Origin: Pseudosulfitobacter pseudonitzschiae | Lineage (GTDB): Bacteria; Pseudomonadota; Alphaproteobacteria; Rhodobacterales; Rhodobacteraceae | Assembly: GCF_002222635.1 (NCBI RefSeq) | Contig: NZ_CP022415.1 | Coordinates: 1,302,001-1,366,000 of the forward strand | DNA: 64,000 bases | Direction of reading: 5' to 3' | In this document: one piece after another, positions 55,638 to 64,000 of the stretch | Layout: each line of letters starts with the position of its first letter | Position numbering within the stretch: position 1 is the first letter of the stretch | The notes under the pieces: model-generated | The model's database searches: none | Told to the model about the DNA's origin: nothing | Seen by the model: the letters and a program-made list of their open reading frames with translations, nothing else | Made by a program: the position numbers and the translations under genes

Positions 55638-57838
55638 TTCGCCCGCTTTCCGCATGATCTAACGTATTTTTCCGTCCCTTGCGACACCGAGAAGCCCCGC
55701 AAGGACACTGTAAAGCCCAGATTGGTCGAGGGCTCAACACTAATCGAGGAACTGTACCGGCGGGTAACCGAGAATTTTGCCGACACACATTCGTTGTTAT
55801 AAGTCAGGCCCGCGCCCGCATAGGCGGCACGGTCATCCACCAGATCATAGCGCCAATTGGCACTGGCCGTCCAATTGCGGTTCAGATCATAAGTGCTGGC
55901 CAATGTCAGTTCCGAAACCGCGAATGCGCGGTCTTCGGCCGCGTCCTCGCCCAGCCAGACATAGCTGCCGCCAATCGTGGTGCGCTTGCCGATCCAGTCG
56001 CCGCGCAGCTCAGCCTTGGCCACATCAAAGCTTTCGTTGAACACGGTGCGACCAGTCAACGCCAGCCCGTTGCGGGTTTTCCATTGGCCGGCCAGCAGGA
56101 AATCGGATGTGGTGCCCGACAGGCCCGAGGTTTCGGAATAATCCAGCGCGCTTTGGCGGCGCACCACCTGTCCGAACGTCAGACGGGCCTCCCATCCGGC
56201 AGGATCAAAGCGCGACCAGTTCACACCATATGCCGCAGCCTGACCGCGTTCGCGGCGGTCGGAACGTGGAAAACGTGACAGCGACAACAGGTTGCCCTCG
56301 TCAAATTCGACCCGCGTGCTTTCTTCGTTGGGCACATCCAGATCGCTGCCCCCGACAAAGCCCACTTGAAGGATCGGTTCGAGCATCTGCGTCGAGCCGT
56401 CGCCACTGTGGCGCACCAGCGGATAGCGCAGGGTCAGTTGGCCCTGCGGTGTCACACTCGCGTCGTTGTCGGGGAAGGTGGCATCCTGACTGACGCTGAA
56501 GGCATCAACCTCGACGCCCAAGCTGGCCTCGGCGCGCACGCCGCCCGTCAGGGTCCAGCTGCGCAGCCATTCGACCCCAAGATTGACCCGCTGCACGTCG
56601 CGCCCGTCCACGATACCGTCCAGATTGACATCGGTGTCGACGTCAGATTCGCGATAATGGGCATGGGCACTGCCGCTGAACCGCAACTCGCCGCCCACAG
56701 CGCGGGGAAAGAACCGCTTTTCAAAACGCGCGTCCAGCACGTTGGTCGGCAGAGTGTCGTTGTCTTCGGAAACGCGCAAACTGCGGAAGTTGGTGTAGCG
56801 CAAGCTGACATACGCGTCGCGCTTGACGCGGGCAACCTCGATCGCACTGGCCAGGCGGTCTTTGCCGGAATAGTTGTAATCCGTCAGATATGCGGTGTCG
56901 GTTGTCGTCTCGATGTTGAAGGTCAGGACAAAATCGCGCTTCAGATCAAACCGGCCCGAGCCGAACAGATAACCGCGCGTGTCGCCCGGTTGCAGGTCGT
57001 CATCGGACAAGGCCCCCTCGAACGTGATGCGGCCATTGCGGAACGCCTGACGATAGCGGAACTCCATCGTGGTGGTGTGGCTGGTCAGATAGGGCGTCAG
57101 CGTCAGATCGCGGTGATCGCCCAGCTTGATGAAATAGGGGACTTTCACGCCCGTGCCCAGTTGCGAGTCGCTGGACAGTGACGGGATCAGAAACCCCGTA
57201 GCGCGTTTCAGCGTCGGATCGGGCAGACGCAGGCGCGGCATATAGAACACCGGCACATTGCCGATGCGAAACTGCGCGTCATCGAAATACAGTTGGCGCG
57301 CTTGTTTGTCGTGGACCACGCGGCGGGCGCGGATCTGCCACAGGGGCGGGCGTCCGTCATCGCAGACCTGGCACGACGTCACGGCAGTCTTGTACAGTTG
57401 TGTATAGCGGCCCCCAACGCGGTTCATCTCGACAGCGGCCAGTTGCAACTGCTGGTTCAGCACCATGCGCGCGCCTGTCAGCAGCCCGTTCTGCAAATCG
57501 CGGCTCAGTTCGGCCTGATCGGCAACAATGACCACGTCCTCGCCGTCTTCGATGGTGATCGGACCGGTGATGACCAGCGCACCGGTCTTTTCGTCATAAG
57601 TGATGGCAGAGGCGCGCAGGCGGGTGGTGCCCTGATAAGCCTCGACGTTGCCGCGTGCGGTCAGAACGCGATCGCGGGTCACGGTGACATCATCGGCCAC
57701 CAGCATCGCGGGGCTTGCGCTTTGCGCGGTGCCTTGCTGTGGGTCACTGCCGCTTTGTGCTGACAGCGGCGTTGCCAGCAGCGTCGCTGCCAAAAGGATA
57801 TGGATCAGTCTGCGCGCCACCTCAGCCGTCCTCTGCAT
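55634..57838 (-). CDS. lptD: LPS-assembly protein LptD
   Basis: The 734-residue precursor starts with a signal peptide (LIHILLAATLLATPLSA). An LptA/OstA-like N-domain (about 40-150) holds LVADDVTVTRDRVLTARGNV. The C-terminal beta barrel ends GTEKYVRSCGKRAK, and the cysteines in SCQVCDDG and near the C-terminus may pair. LptD inserts LPS in the outer leaflet with LptE. The ATG at 57838 is the first credible start and overlaps the lptG end by 17 bases; a longer frame back to 58042 is antisense to nothing useful and has no signal peptide. Confidence 0.92.
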   Translation of the reverse strand: MQRTAEVARRLIHILLAATLLATPLSAQSGSDPQQGTAQSASPAMLVADDVTVTRDRVLTARGNVEAYQGTTRLRASAITYDEKTGALVITGPITIEDGEDVVIVADQAELSRDLQNGLLTGARMVLNQQLQLAAVEMNRVGGRYTQLYKTAVTSCQVCDDGRPPLWQIRARRVVHDKQARQLYFDDAQFRIGNVPVFYMPRLRLPDPTLKRATGFLIPSLSSDSQLGTGVKVPYFIKLGDHRDLTLTPYLTSHTTTMEFRYRQAFRNGRITFEGALSDDDLQPGDTRGYLFGSGRFDLKRDFVLTFNIETTTDTAYLTDYNYSGKDRLASAIEVARVKRDAYVSLRYTNFRSLRVSEDNDTLPTNVLDARFEKRFFPRAVGGELRFSGSAHAHYRESDVDTDVNLDGIVDGRDVQRVNLGVEWLRSWTLTGGVRAEASLGVEVDAFSVSQDATFPDNDASVTPQGQLTLRYPLVRHSGDGSTQMLEPILQVGFVGGSDLDVPNEESTRVEFDEGNLLSLSRFPRSDRRERGQAAAYGVNWSRFDPAGWEARLTFGQVVRRQSALDYSETSGLSGTTSDFLLAGQWKTRNGLALTGRTVFNESFDVAKAELRGDWIGKRTTIGGSYVWLGEDAAEDRAFAVSELTLASTYDLNRNWTASANWRYDLVDDRAAYAGAGLTYNNECVSAKFSVTRRYSSSISVEPSTNLGFTVSLRGFSVSQGTEKYVRSCGKRAK

Positions 57839-58919
57839 GCAACAGCAGCCCGAGGGCCAGAAAGATCGCGGCGGCAGGTGGTGCCCATGCGGCCAGAACC
57901 ACGGGAATTTGCCCGTTCTCGCCAAGGATCTGTGCGAAACTGCGGATGAAATACAAACCGAACCCCAAAAGCACTGCTGCCAGCACCGCCGTTCCGGTGC
58001 CCCCGAAACGGGTATGCCGCATGGTGAAGGCAGCGGCAACAAGAACCATCGCCATCAAAAACAGCGGCCGTGCCAATTCTGTCTGAAACCACACGATCTG
58101 GTGACGTGCGGAAAAGCCTGCCTGTTCCAGCTGAAGGATATAGGTGGGCATGTCCCAGATCGATACGCCGCCCAGCGTACCAAGGGTTTCGCGGATACGG
58201 TCCAGTGTCAGGGTTGAGGGCACGCGCAGCAATGCGTGGGTCTGGGCGCTGGCTTCTGGGTTCACATCTGCGGCAAGCGGCCAGACTTTGGCATCACGCA
58301 GCGCCCATGCGCCATTGCCAAGGGCGGCGCTGCCTGCTTCGATCCGGCGCATCGGGCCGCCCTGCGGGGCATATTCCAGAAATGTCACATCATAAAACAC
58401 CGAGGCATCGGCGTTGGACCGTGCGGCACGGATCACCGTCTGGCCTTCGGCGCCTCCCTGACGCAGCCAAACGCCGTCGCCCGACATCAGCACCGCCGCT
58501 TGACCGCCGTTGCGATAGGTATCCGACAGGATGGTATAGCGTTTGGCGGTCGCGGCCACGATGGGCCCAAGTGTCGTAACCGCCAGCAACCCGATCACCA
58601 GCGCCACCATCACCGGTGCCACCAGCGCGCTTAGCGCCGAGCGACCTGCGGCGCGGGTCACCACCAGTTCGGAACTGCGGGCCAGACCGATAAACAGCAC
58701 CACAGTGGCAAGGATCACAATCAGCGGCAGGATCTGGTTGATGGTTTCCGGTGTGTGCAGCAACGTCAGGCCAATGCGCTGGGGCAGGCTGACGTCATAA
58801 TCGGAAAACCGGCGGGTTTGTTCGATCAGATCGACCAGCGCCACCAGTGCAAAAAACACAGCCGTCAGCATTGCAAAGGCAATGGCAAAGCGGCGGGCAA
58901 AGTAGAAATGCAGGATCAT
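57822..58919 (-). CDS. lptG: LPS export ABC transporter permease LptG
   Basis: The 365-residue permease has three membrane helices at each end of a periplasmic beta-jellyroll domain, as in the YjgP/YjgQ family. The start is MILHFYFARRFAIAFAMLTA, and near the middle lies TILSDTYRNGGQAAVLMSGDGVW (in parts). With LptF and the ATPase LptB (not in this window) it extracts LPS from the inner membrane. Its ATG at 58919 overlaps the lptF stop. Confidence 0.93.
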   Translation of the reverse strand: MILHFYFARRFAIAFAMLTAVFFALVALVDLIEQTRRFSDYDVSLPQRIGLTLLHTPETINQILPLIVILATVVLFIGLARSSELVVTRAAGRSALSALVAPVMVALVIGLLAVTTLGPIVAATAKRYTILSDTYRNGGQAAVLMSGDGVWLRQGGAEGQTVIRAARSNADASVFYDVTFLEYAPQGGPMRRIEAGSAALGNGAWALRDAKVWPLAADVNPEASAQTHALLRVPSTLTLDRIRETLGTLGGVSIWDMPTYILQLEQAGFSARHQIVWFQTELARPLFLMAMVLVAAAFTMRHTRFGGTGTAVLAAVLLGFGLYFIRSFAQILGENGQIPVVLAAWAPPAAAIFLALGLLLHAEDG

Positions 58920-60052
58920 ATTGCGTCCACCGTCAATGGCCTGCGGCGGCGCAGAAGGGCCGGACGGGTGGCCCAAGTCAACATGCCAGTCACCAGAACC
59001 GCGCCCAGCAGCGACGGCAGATACATCGTCGGCCACAGGCTGGCATCGGCCAGCACCATCCGTGAAAAGGTGCTGCGCAACCCGTCTATCGCAATCAGCA
59101 GACCAAAGGCGATCACCGCCTCGCGCCAGACGCCGAACCGCGAGTAACCGCCGACCATCAACGTGGAAAAGCCGATCAGCGCCGCGACAATGCAAAATAA
59201 CGGCTGCGCAAAGCGGCTGTGAACCTCTTCGGAAATGGCGCCGTTCCGCGCACCGGTCTCGTCGGCGATGCGATCCCAATCCTCGGTTAACAGCGACAGC
59301 GTGCTCATGTTACGGATCGAACCTGTAACCTCGGTGTTGCTGCTGACCAGCGTGGTGATGTCAAAGGAAAAGTCCTGAAATTTAGCTGTCGAAAGACGGT
59401 TGTCTGCGACGTCCAGCCGTTGCGCCAGACCATCGACCATGATCAGCGTGGTGCCTGCATCGTTGCGCACCAGATAGGCTTCTGCAGCGGTATAGATCGC
59501 CCGCTGCGCCGGATTGCGACGGTCTGACAGGAACACATCTCGCAGCACGCCGTCTTCCCCGATTGCGCGGGTATAGAAAGTGACTTGGGTCGCAGGCGAC
59601 AGGAACGTGCCTTCGGTCAGCAAGCGGGACGTGACATTGCGTGAAATCTCGGCCTCGCGGATGCTCAGCTGTCCTTGGGCCGCAGGCACCAGCGCATGTG
59701 ACAGCAGGGTCATCATCGCAGCCACGATCAGCCCGTAAACTACCACAGGCCGCGCCAGCCGCCACGGACCCGATCCGGTGGCCTGCATCACCACCAGTTC
59801 GGATTCGCCCGACAGCCGGTTGGTGACATAAACGGACGCGGCAAAAGTGGCGATCGGCAGCACGGTCACGATCAGCTTGGGCAGGCTCAGCGAGGTAAAT
59901 TCCAGAAACACAAGCGCGGTTTGCCCGTCACCGATCAAGCGGTCGAACAGCACCACAGCGCGGTTGATCCAGAACACAGCCACCAGCACCAGCGCGAAAA
60001 AGCCGAATAACAGCAGGAACTGCGACAGCATATACCTGTCGAATCTGGCCAC
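58916..60052 (-). CDS. lptF: LPS export ABC transporter permease LptF
   Basis: The 378-residue LptF/G-type permease starts VARFDRYMLSQFLLLFGFFA. I chose the GTG at 60052, which follows a GGGGG ribosome site and matches the family start MARFDRYML; the ATG at 60031 (internal Met) and 60094 are less likely. It has N- and C-terminal helical bundles around a soluble domain with VTSRLLTEGTFLSPATQVTF and GILRDVFLSDRR-like strands. It heads the envelope-assembly run lptF-lptG-lptD-surA-pdxA-rsmA and is divergent from pepA, as in E. coli. Confidence 0.92.
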   Translation of the reverse strand: MARFDRYMLSQFLLLFGFFALVLVAVFWINRAVVLFDRLIGDGQTALVFLEFTSLSLPKLIVTVLPIATFAASVYVTNRLSGESELVVMQATGSGPWRLARPVVVYGLIVAAMMTLLSHALVPAAQGQLSIREAEISRNVTSRLLTEGTFLSPATQVTFYTRAIGEDGVLRDVFLSDRRNPAQRAIYTAAEAYLVRNDAGTTLIMVDGLAQRLDVADNRLSTAKFQDFSFDITTLVSSNTEVTGSIRNMSTLSLLTEDWDRIADETGARNGAISEEVHSRFAQPLFCIVAALIGFSTLMVGGYSRFGVWREAVIAFGLLIAIDGLRSTFSRMVLADASLWPTMYLPSLLGAVLVTGMLTWATRPALLRRRRPLTVDAI

Positions 60053-60081
60053 ATAACCCCCCGGTTGCGCATAGTTGTGCA

Positions 60082-60097
60082 AAGTTGGCAGCAACTT
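60082..60097. promoter_or_regulatory. Inverted repeat in the lptF/pepA divergent region
   Basis: AAGTTG-GCAG-CAACTT is a perfect 6-bp palindrome with a 4-base spacer, 30 bases upstream of the lptF start and 160 bases upstream of pepA. It could be an operator or a weak RNA hairpin in the lptF leader. The 205-bp region must hold both promoters; none is convincing by eye. Confidence 0.3.
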
Positions 60098-60257
60098 ACC
60101 CCAAGGGTTCGCGGTGGGGAACCTGTATTTCCACCATATTTACGCCGCAGGCAGTTTGGTGCCCGTTTGTGGCACTGGTCGCTCTGGCCATGCCTGCGAG
60201 CCCGCGCTAACTGTTGCAAAACCGGATTTCGACAACACCCCCGCGAAAGGATGCGCC

Positions 60258-61742
60258 ATGACCGCCCGACCGACACCGATGACCAAAGTCAGCTTCGAGG
60301 AACTGGACATTGAGGCGCTGGCCAAGGCCGAGGGGCGCGTCGCCGTGGTGGTGGCCGCCGATGGCAAGATGGACGCGGCAGGCCGTCGTATCAACAAGCT
60401 GACCAAAGGCGCGCTGGCGCGGCTGGCCGCCAGCAAGGCCTTTGGAGAACTCAAGCAGGGTGGCATGCTCAGCCTGTCGGTGCCCGGTGGGATGGCTGCC
60501 GAAGCGGTCGACGTTTTGTGCCTCTCGCGCCGCCCTTCCATCAAGGATGCGCGCAAGGCGGGGGCAGCGCTGGCGAAAGTGCGCGGCAAGTCGGACTTGT
60601 TGGTTCTGACCGGCAACATGCGATATGCGGCCGAGCTGGGATTTGGCCTGGCGATGCGCGACTATGGGTTCAACGCACACAAGACCGACGCCAAGCCCGC
60701 AGAAGGTTCGGTGCGTATCATGTGCGCAAAACCCGAAGAAAAACAGGCCTCGGCGGTGCCGCTGATGGCCGTAGCCGAAGGCGCGTTCTTTACCCGTGAT
60801 CTGGTAAACGAGCCCGCCAATGTGTTGACCACAACTGAGTTTGCCGGCCGGCTGAAAGCAATGGAAGACTTGGGCCTGTCCGTTGAGGTTCTAGATGAAG
60901 ATCACCTCACAAGTCTTGGAATGAAATCACTTTTGTGTGTAGGACAAGGATCTGACAGCCCGTCCAAAGTGGTTGTGATGCAGTGGAATGGCGGTGCCAA
61001 GGATGACGCACCGCTGGCGCTGGTCGGCAAGGGGGTCGTCTTTGACACTGGCGGCATCAGCCTGAAACCGGCTGCTGGCATGGAAGATATGACAATGGAT
61101 ATGGGCGGCGCAGGTGTTGTGGCGGGTGTGATGCGCGCGCTGGCACTGCGCAAGGCCAAGGCGAATGTTGTCGGGCTGGTCGGGCTGGTCGAGAACATGC
61201 CCTCGGGCAACGCTGTGCGCCCCGGTGACGTGGTTACGTCGATGAAGGGTGACACAATCGAGGTGATCAACACCGACGCCGAGGGCCGTCTCGTGCTGTG
61301 CGACGTGATGTGGTACGCGCAAGAGCGGTTCAAACCCGCGGGCATGATTGATCTGGCGACGCTGACGGGTGCGATCATTATCGGCCTTGGCCATGAAAAC
61401 GCGGGCGTGTTTTCCAACGATGACACGCTGTGCAACGCGTTCCTGAAATCTGCGCAATCCGAGAATGAAGGCGCATGGCGGATGCCACTGGGCAAAGCCT
61501 ATGACGATCAACTGAAAAGTCGCATTGCCGATATGAAAAACGTAGGCGGACGGCCCGCCGGTTCAATTACTGCGGCACAGTTTCTAAAACGGTTCGTCAA
61601 TGACGACACTCCGTGGATTCACCTTGATATTGCCGGTGTCGCCTCGGTCACGTCCGAAACGGCGCTGGCACCCAAAGGGGCGACAGGTTGGGGTGTCGCG
61701 GCGCTGAACCGGTTGGTGTCGGATATGTTCGAAGGCAAATAA
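60258..61742 (+). CDS. pepA: Leucyl aminopeptidase (M17)
   Basis: The 494-residue peptidase releases N-terminal residues from peptides. The C-terminal catalytic domain has the metal-ligand lysine in VGKGVVFDTGGISLKP, the ENMPSGNAVRPGDV segment, and the M17 signature NTDAEGRL at 338-345. The N-terminal macro-like domain (about 15-160) is more divergent. A GAAAGG ribosome site selects the ATG at 60258. holC follows 3 bases after the stop, and lptF is divergent, both as in E. coli; E. coli PepA also binds DNA. Confidence 0.95.
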   Translation: MTARPTPMTKVSFEELDIEALAKAEGRVAVVVAADGKMDAAGRRINKLTKGALARLAASKAFGELKQGGMLSLSVPGGMAAEAVDVLCLSRRPSIKDARKAGAALAKVRGKSDLLVLTGNMRYAAELGFGLAMRDYGFNAHKTDAKPAEGSVRIMCAKPEEKQASAVPLMAVAEGAFFTRDLVNEPANVLTTTEFAGRLKAMEDLGLSVEVLDEDHLTSLGMKSLLCVGQGSDSPSKVVVMQWNGGAKDDAPLALVGKGVVFDTGGISLKPAAGMEDMTMDMGGAGVVAGVMRALALRKAKANVVGLVGLVENMPSGNAVRPGDVVTSMKGDTIEVINTDAEGRLVLCDVMWYAQERFKPAGMIDLATLTGAIIIGLGHENAGVFSNDDTLCNAFLKSAQSENEGAWRMPLGKAYDDQLKSRIADMKNVGGRPAGSITAAQFLKRFVNDDTPWIHLDIAGVASVTSETALAPKGATGWGVAALNRLVSDMFEGK

Positions 61743-61745
61743 GTC

Positions 61746-62198
61746 ATGGGGGCTGCCTATTTCTACCACCTGACCCAGCGTTCGATGGAGGACACTTTGT
61801 CGATGCTGCTGGGCAAGGCGCGCGGCGCGGGTTGGCGTGTGGCCGTGCGTGGCTGCGAGGTCAGACGCATGGCGCATTTGGATGACCGGCTGTGGCAAAG
61901 TGACGGATTCGTGCCGCACGGGGTTGCGGGCGGCGCGCATGATACACTTCAGCCGATCCTGCTGACCACGCAAGCCGATTGCCCCAATGGCGCCACCTGT
62001 ATCATGGCGGTGGACGGTGCCAGTGTAAGTGCCGAGGAAGTGGCAAGGATGGAGCGGGTGTGCATCCTGTTCAACGGCCACGACCCGCAGGAACTGGACA
62101 CCGCGCGCGGTCAGTGGAAAGCATTGAAAGACGCAGGTGCCACGGCGCAATATTGGTCAGACGAGTCTGGCCACTGGGAGAAAAAGGCTGAAACCTGA
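61746..62198 (+). CDS. holC: DNA polymerase III subunit chi
   Basis: The 150-residue protein fits HolC: the start AAYFYHLTQRSMEDTLSMLL, the conserved WQSDGFVPHG segment near 50, and VCILFNGHDPQELDTARGQW near the C-terminus. Chi links the clamp loader to single-stranded-binding protein during replication. It begins 3 bp after pepA, an arrangement conserved from gammaproteobacteria to Rhodobacterales. It converges on the aspartic-protease gene 5 bp later. Confidence 0.92.
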   Translation: MGAAYFYHLTQRSMEDTLSMLLGKARGAGWRVAVRGCEVRRMAHLDDRLWQSDGFVPHGVAGGAHDTLQPILLTTQADCPNGATCIMAVDGASVSAEEVARMERVCILFNGHDPQELDTARGQWKALKDAGATAQYWSDESGHWEKKAET

Positions 62199-62203
62199 AC
62201 CGC

Positions 62204-62785
62204 TTAACGGATCAGGGTCAACGTATCGCGGGCAATCGAGATGTTGCCCCAATGTTGCAGATACCCCATTCCCAGCAGCGATCTAAACATCTCGCCGCCC
62301 GTGACGACGGCCCGCACGTTGCGATCCTCGATCGGTCCCAGCGCGATGCGATCCAGCCGCACCGAGGCGGTGGCGACCTCGCCATTTGCGGTGTTCGCGC
62401 GTCCGAGAAAGTTCAACGCGTCCACATTGATGCCTGCGCGTATCGCGTCTGCCTTGGTCAAAACGATGTCGGTGGCCCCTGTGTCCACGACAAAGCGCAC
62501 GTCGGTATCGTTGATTTTTAGGGTCAGGTAGTAATGTCCGTCGCGGCTGCGCGGGACCGTGACGGTGTTCTCGCCCACCACGTTGGCCCGATAGGGCATC
62601 GAGGCACGCGAGATGTCATCCCACAGGCCCACTGCGGCAACCGCACCCAGAATGATCAGCCCCCAGACGGCGGCATATTGCAATGTCTTGTTCATTGAAG
62701 TGCGCCTTGCTGCAAAGGCCCAGCCGACGACCATCAGCAAAAGCAGTACCAGATAGATCAGGCGGCCCGTGTCAAACGTATCCAT
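62204..62785 (-). CDS. Membrane-anchored retropepsin-like aspartic protease (TIGR02281 type)
   Basis: The 193-residue protein has two N-terminal membrane segments (about 8-26 and 37-56) and a periplasmic clan-AA aspartic-protease domain. Catalytic motif DTGA is at 101-104 (VRFVVDTGATDIVLT), with the later LLGMGYLQHWGNISI flap/second-sheet strand. Such proteins are presumed homodimeric proteases; their natural substrates are unknown. It is the first gene on the minus strand after marC, 26 bp between them. Confidence 0.87.
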   Translation of the reverse strand: MDTFDTGRLIYLVLLLLMVVGWAFAARRTSMNKTLQYAAVWGLIILGAVAAVGLWDDISRASMPYRANVVGENTVTVPRSRDGHYYLTLKINDTDVRFVVDTGATDIVLTKADAIRAGINVDALNFLGRANTANGEVATASVRLDRIALGPIEDRNVRAVVTGGEMFRSLLGMGYLQHWGNISIARDTLTLIR

Positions 62786-62811
62786 AGAGCAAATATAGGC
62801 AGGATCGCAGC

Positions 62812-63438
62812 CTAGCCAAGACCTTCGTAAAAACTGAACGCGCGCAGCCCGTCCAGAACGAACTGCACCGACAGGGCCGCCAGCAACATGCCCAAAAGGC
62901 GTGTGACCACGGTGATGCCGGTTTTGCCAAGGGCGCGTTCCAGCAGGCCAGAGGCCAGAAACAGCATCAGGACCACCAGCAGCACGGCCAACGTGATGGC
63001 CGCCACAATGCCCAATCCGGCAATGCCCGGTTGCTGGCCAGTCAGCAGGATCACCGAAGCAATGGCACCGGGGCCTGCGATCAGCGGGATCGCCAGCGGA
63101 AAGATGGACGGATCATCGCCATGATCTTCCGACGTATCCTCACGCCGCTTGGTGCGACGTTCAAACAGCATGTCAAGGGCAGTGATGAACAGCAAAATAC
63201 CACCCGCCACACGGAAGGCAGGCATGGAAATACCAACGAAACCAAGCAGTTTCTCGCCAAAAGCGGCAAAGGCCAGCAGCACCAGAAATCCGGTTGTACA
63301 TGATCGCACCGCGATGGCGCGGCGGCGCTGTCTGGTCATGCCTTGGGTCAACGCCACGAACAGCGGCGCCATGCCAAGCGGGTCGATCACCACGAACATG
63401 GTGACAAAGGCGGTGATCAGAAAGGCGGTGTCGATCAT
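62812..63438 (-). CDS. MarC-family integral membrane protein
   Basis: The 208-residue protein has six hydrophobic helices. Family landmarks are VTMFVVIDPLGMAPLFVALTQ, GGILLFITALDMLFE, the basic loop RRTKRREDTSED, and FPLAIPLIAGPGAIASVILL. MarC proteins were once called antibiotic-resistance or amino-acid exporters, but their function is unsettled. The ATG at 63438 (MIDTAFLITAF) is preferred; a frame to 63537 adds low-complexity residues over the hairpin region. Confidence 0.92.
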   Translation of the reverse strand: MIDTAFLITAFVTMFVVIDPLGMAPLFVALTQGMTRQRRRAIAVRSCTTGFLVLLAFAAFGEKLLGFVGISMPAFRVAGGILLFITALDMLFERRTKRREDTSEDHGDDPSIFPLAIPLIAGPGAIASVILLTGQQPGIAGLGIVAAITLAVLLVVLMLFLASGLLERALGKTGITVVTRLLGMLLAALSVQFVLDGLRAFSFYEGLG

Positions 63439-63456
63439 ATCGGGCTCCGGATGAGG

Positions 63457-63477
63457 GGGCTTGGGCGATGCCCCCGA
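63457..63477 (-). other. GGGGGC/GCCCCC hairpin upstream of marC
   Basis: Arms 63457-63462 and 63472-63477 pair perfectly around a nine-base loop. It lies between the ABC-F stop (63521) and the marC start, resembling the hairpin half of the dispersed gene-end element but without its ATATTT...GAAG tail. It could be a terminator or leader hairpin. Confidence 0.45.
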
Positions 63478-63520
63478 CGCTGCAGCGCCTTCCCCGTGAT
63501 GTTCTGAACCACGACATGGA

Positions 63521-64000
63521 TCAGACGGTTTCGGCACTCTCCAGCTTTTCCAGCGACGCCATCCACATGGCTTCGGCGCGGTCCAGCGCGTTCATCACTT
63601 CGGCGTATTTCTTCTGCCAGACTTCCGCCTCGCCTGATTTGGTGTCTTCATAAAGCGCAGGATCGGCCAGCTTCTTGGCCAATTTGTCGCGCATCTCGTT
63701 CAACTTGTCCACGCGGGCTTCGGATTTGCGGGCTTCGGCGCGCAGTTCCAATACCTTTTCGCGGCTGGCGCGCTTGGGCTTGGGCGCTTCGAGCTTGGCG
63801 GGTTTGACCGGTTTTTCAGCCGAAAGCAGCATCTTGCGATAGGCTTCAAGGTCTTCTTCATAGGGGCGCACGGTGCCATCCGACACCAGCCACAGACGAT
63901 CGGCAACGAGGCCGAGCAGGTGCATGTCGTGGCTGACAAGGATCACGGCACCGGTATAGGCAGTCAGCGCCTCGACCAGCGCCTCGCGGGATTCGATATC
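63521..64000 (-). CDS. ABC-F ATPase, C-terminal part (YheS-like), cut by window edge
   Basis: About 159 C-terminal residues are present; the rest lies beyond 64000. The frame enters as DIESREALVEALTAYTGAVI and continues LVSHDMHLLGLVADRLWLV, the segment after Walker B of the second ABC domain with the H-switch histidine. The end is a charged coiled coil (LRAEARKSEARVDKLNEMRD and later LDRAEAMWMASLEKLESA). The likely role is ribosome-associated, as for other ABC-F proteins. The tail differs from the Uup protein at 23413, so it is a different subfamily, probably YheS/EttA-like. Confidence 0.88.
   Translation of the reverse strand, partial: DIESREALVEALTAYTGAVILVSHDMHLLGLVADRLWLVSDGTVRPYEEDLEAYRKMLLSAEKPVKPAKLEAPKPKRASREKVLELRAEARKSEARVDKLNEMRDKLAKKLADPALYEDTKSGEAEVWQKKYAEVMNALDRAEAMWMASLEKLESAETV

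Overview
The window is an ordinary, densely packed chromosomal segment of a GC-rich alphaproteobacterium, most likely a marine Rhodobacterales (Roseobacter-group) species. The evidence for this is gene content and order: rpmF-plsX-fabH-ihfA-MerR, nagZ-scpA-scpB, a DksA with a single zinc-finger cysteine, a double-length Dcd-like protein, DUF4167 next to prfA-prmC, and an olsB-type acyltransferase. About 58 protein genes, one tRNA-Pro(GGG) and a handful of hairpins, promoters and repeats can be supported. I see no prophage, insertion sequence, integrase, CRISPR array, rRNA or toxin-antitoxin cassette.

Layout. 1-6170 (mostly minus strand): a partial M48 protease, a cytochrome P450, a CoxE-like VWA protein, a 55-residue membrane protein, a DUF2927 lipoprotein, a GNAT enzyme and a MoxR AAA ATPase. 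MoxR and the VWA protein probably act together. 6343-16168: dksA with a coupled FAD monooxygenase, xthA, an A-type Fe-S carrier, dGTPase, argS, a SPOR-domain protein, nagZ, scpA and scpB (peptidoglycan recycling and chromosome segregation). 16184-21979: Dcd-like protein, tRNA-Pro, MerR regulator, ihfA, fabH, plsX, rpmF and DUF177 (fatty-acid and phospholipid initiation linked to ribosome protein L32). 22072-36971: BamE, OlsB, an ABC-F ATPase, small acyl/acetyltransferases, tyrS, anmK, a DUF985 cupin, a DAO-family oxidoreductase, an orphan 7TM histidine kinase, enolase, a NYN-LOTUS nuclease and Fur. 37339-50163: DEAD-box helicase, two metabolite exporters (the other is at 34651), SelO, nucleoside hydrolase, sulfotransferase-like protein, MazG, an M20 peptidase/agmatinase pair, prfA-prmC and DUF4167. 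50262-64000: a soluble chemoreceptor, then an outer-membrane assembly cluster (lptF-lptG-lptD-surA-pdxA-rsmA) divergent from pepA-holC, followed by an aspartic protease, MarC and a second ABC-F protein cut by the window end.

Translation is very compact. At least fourteen gene junctions are ATGA or TGATG overlaps, and three convergent pairs share a four-base CTAG/CTAA stop. The most distinctive non-coding signal is a dispersed element found four times. Each copy lies just after a stop codon and in the same orientation as that gene: a GGGG...CCCC hairpin followed by a conserved tail. No complete novel system stands out. The best candidates for follow-up are that element, the MoxR-VWA-small membrane protein group, and the histidine kinase whose best start site is out of frame.
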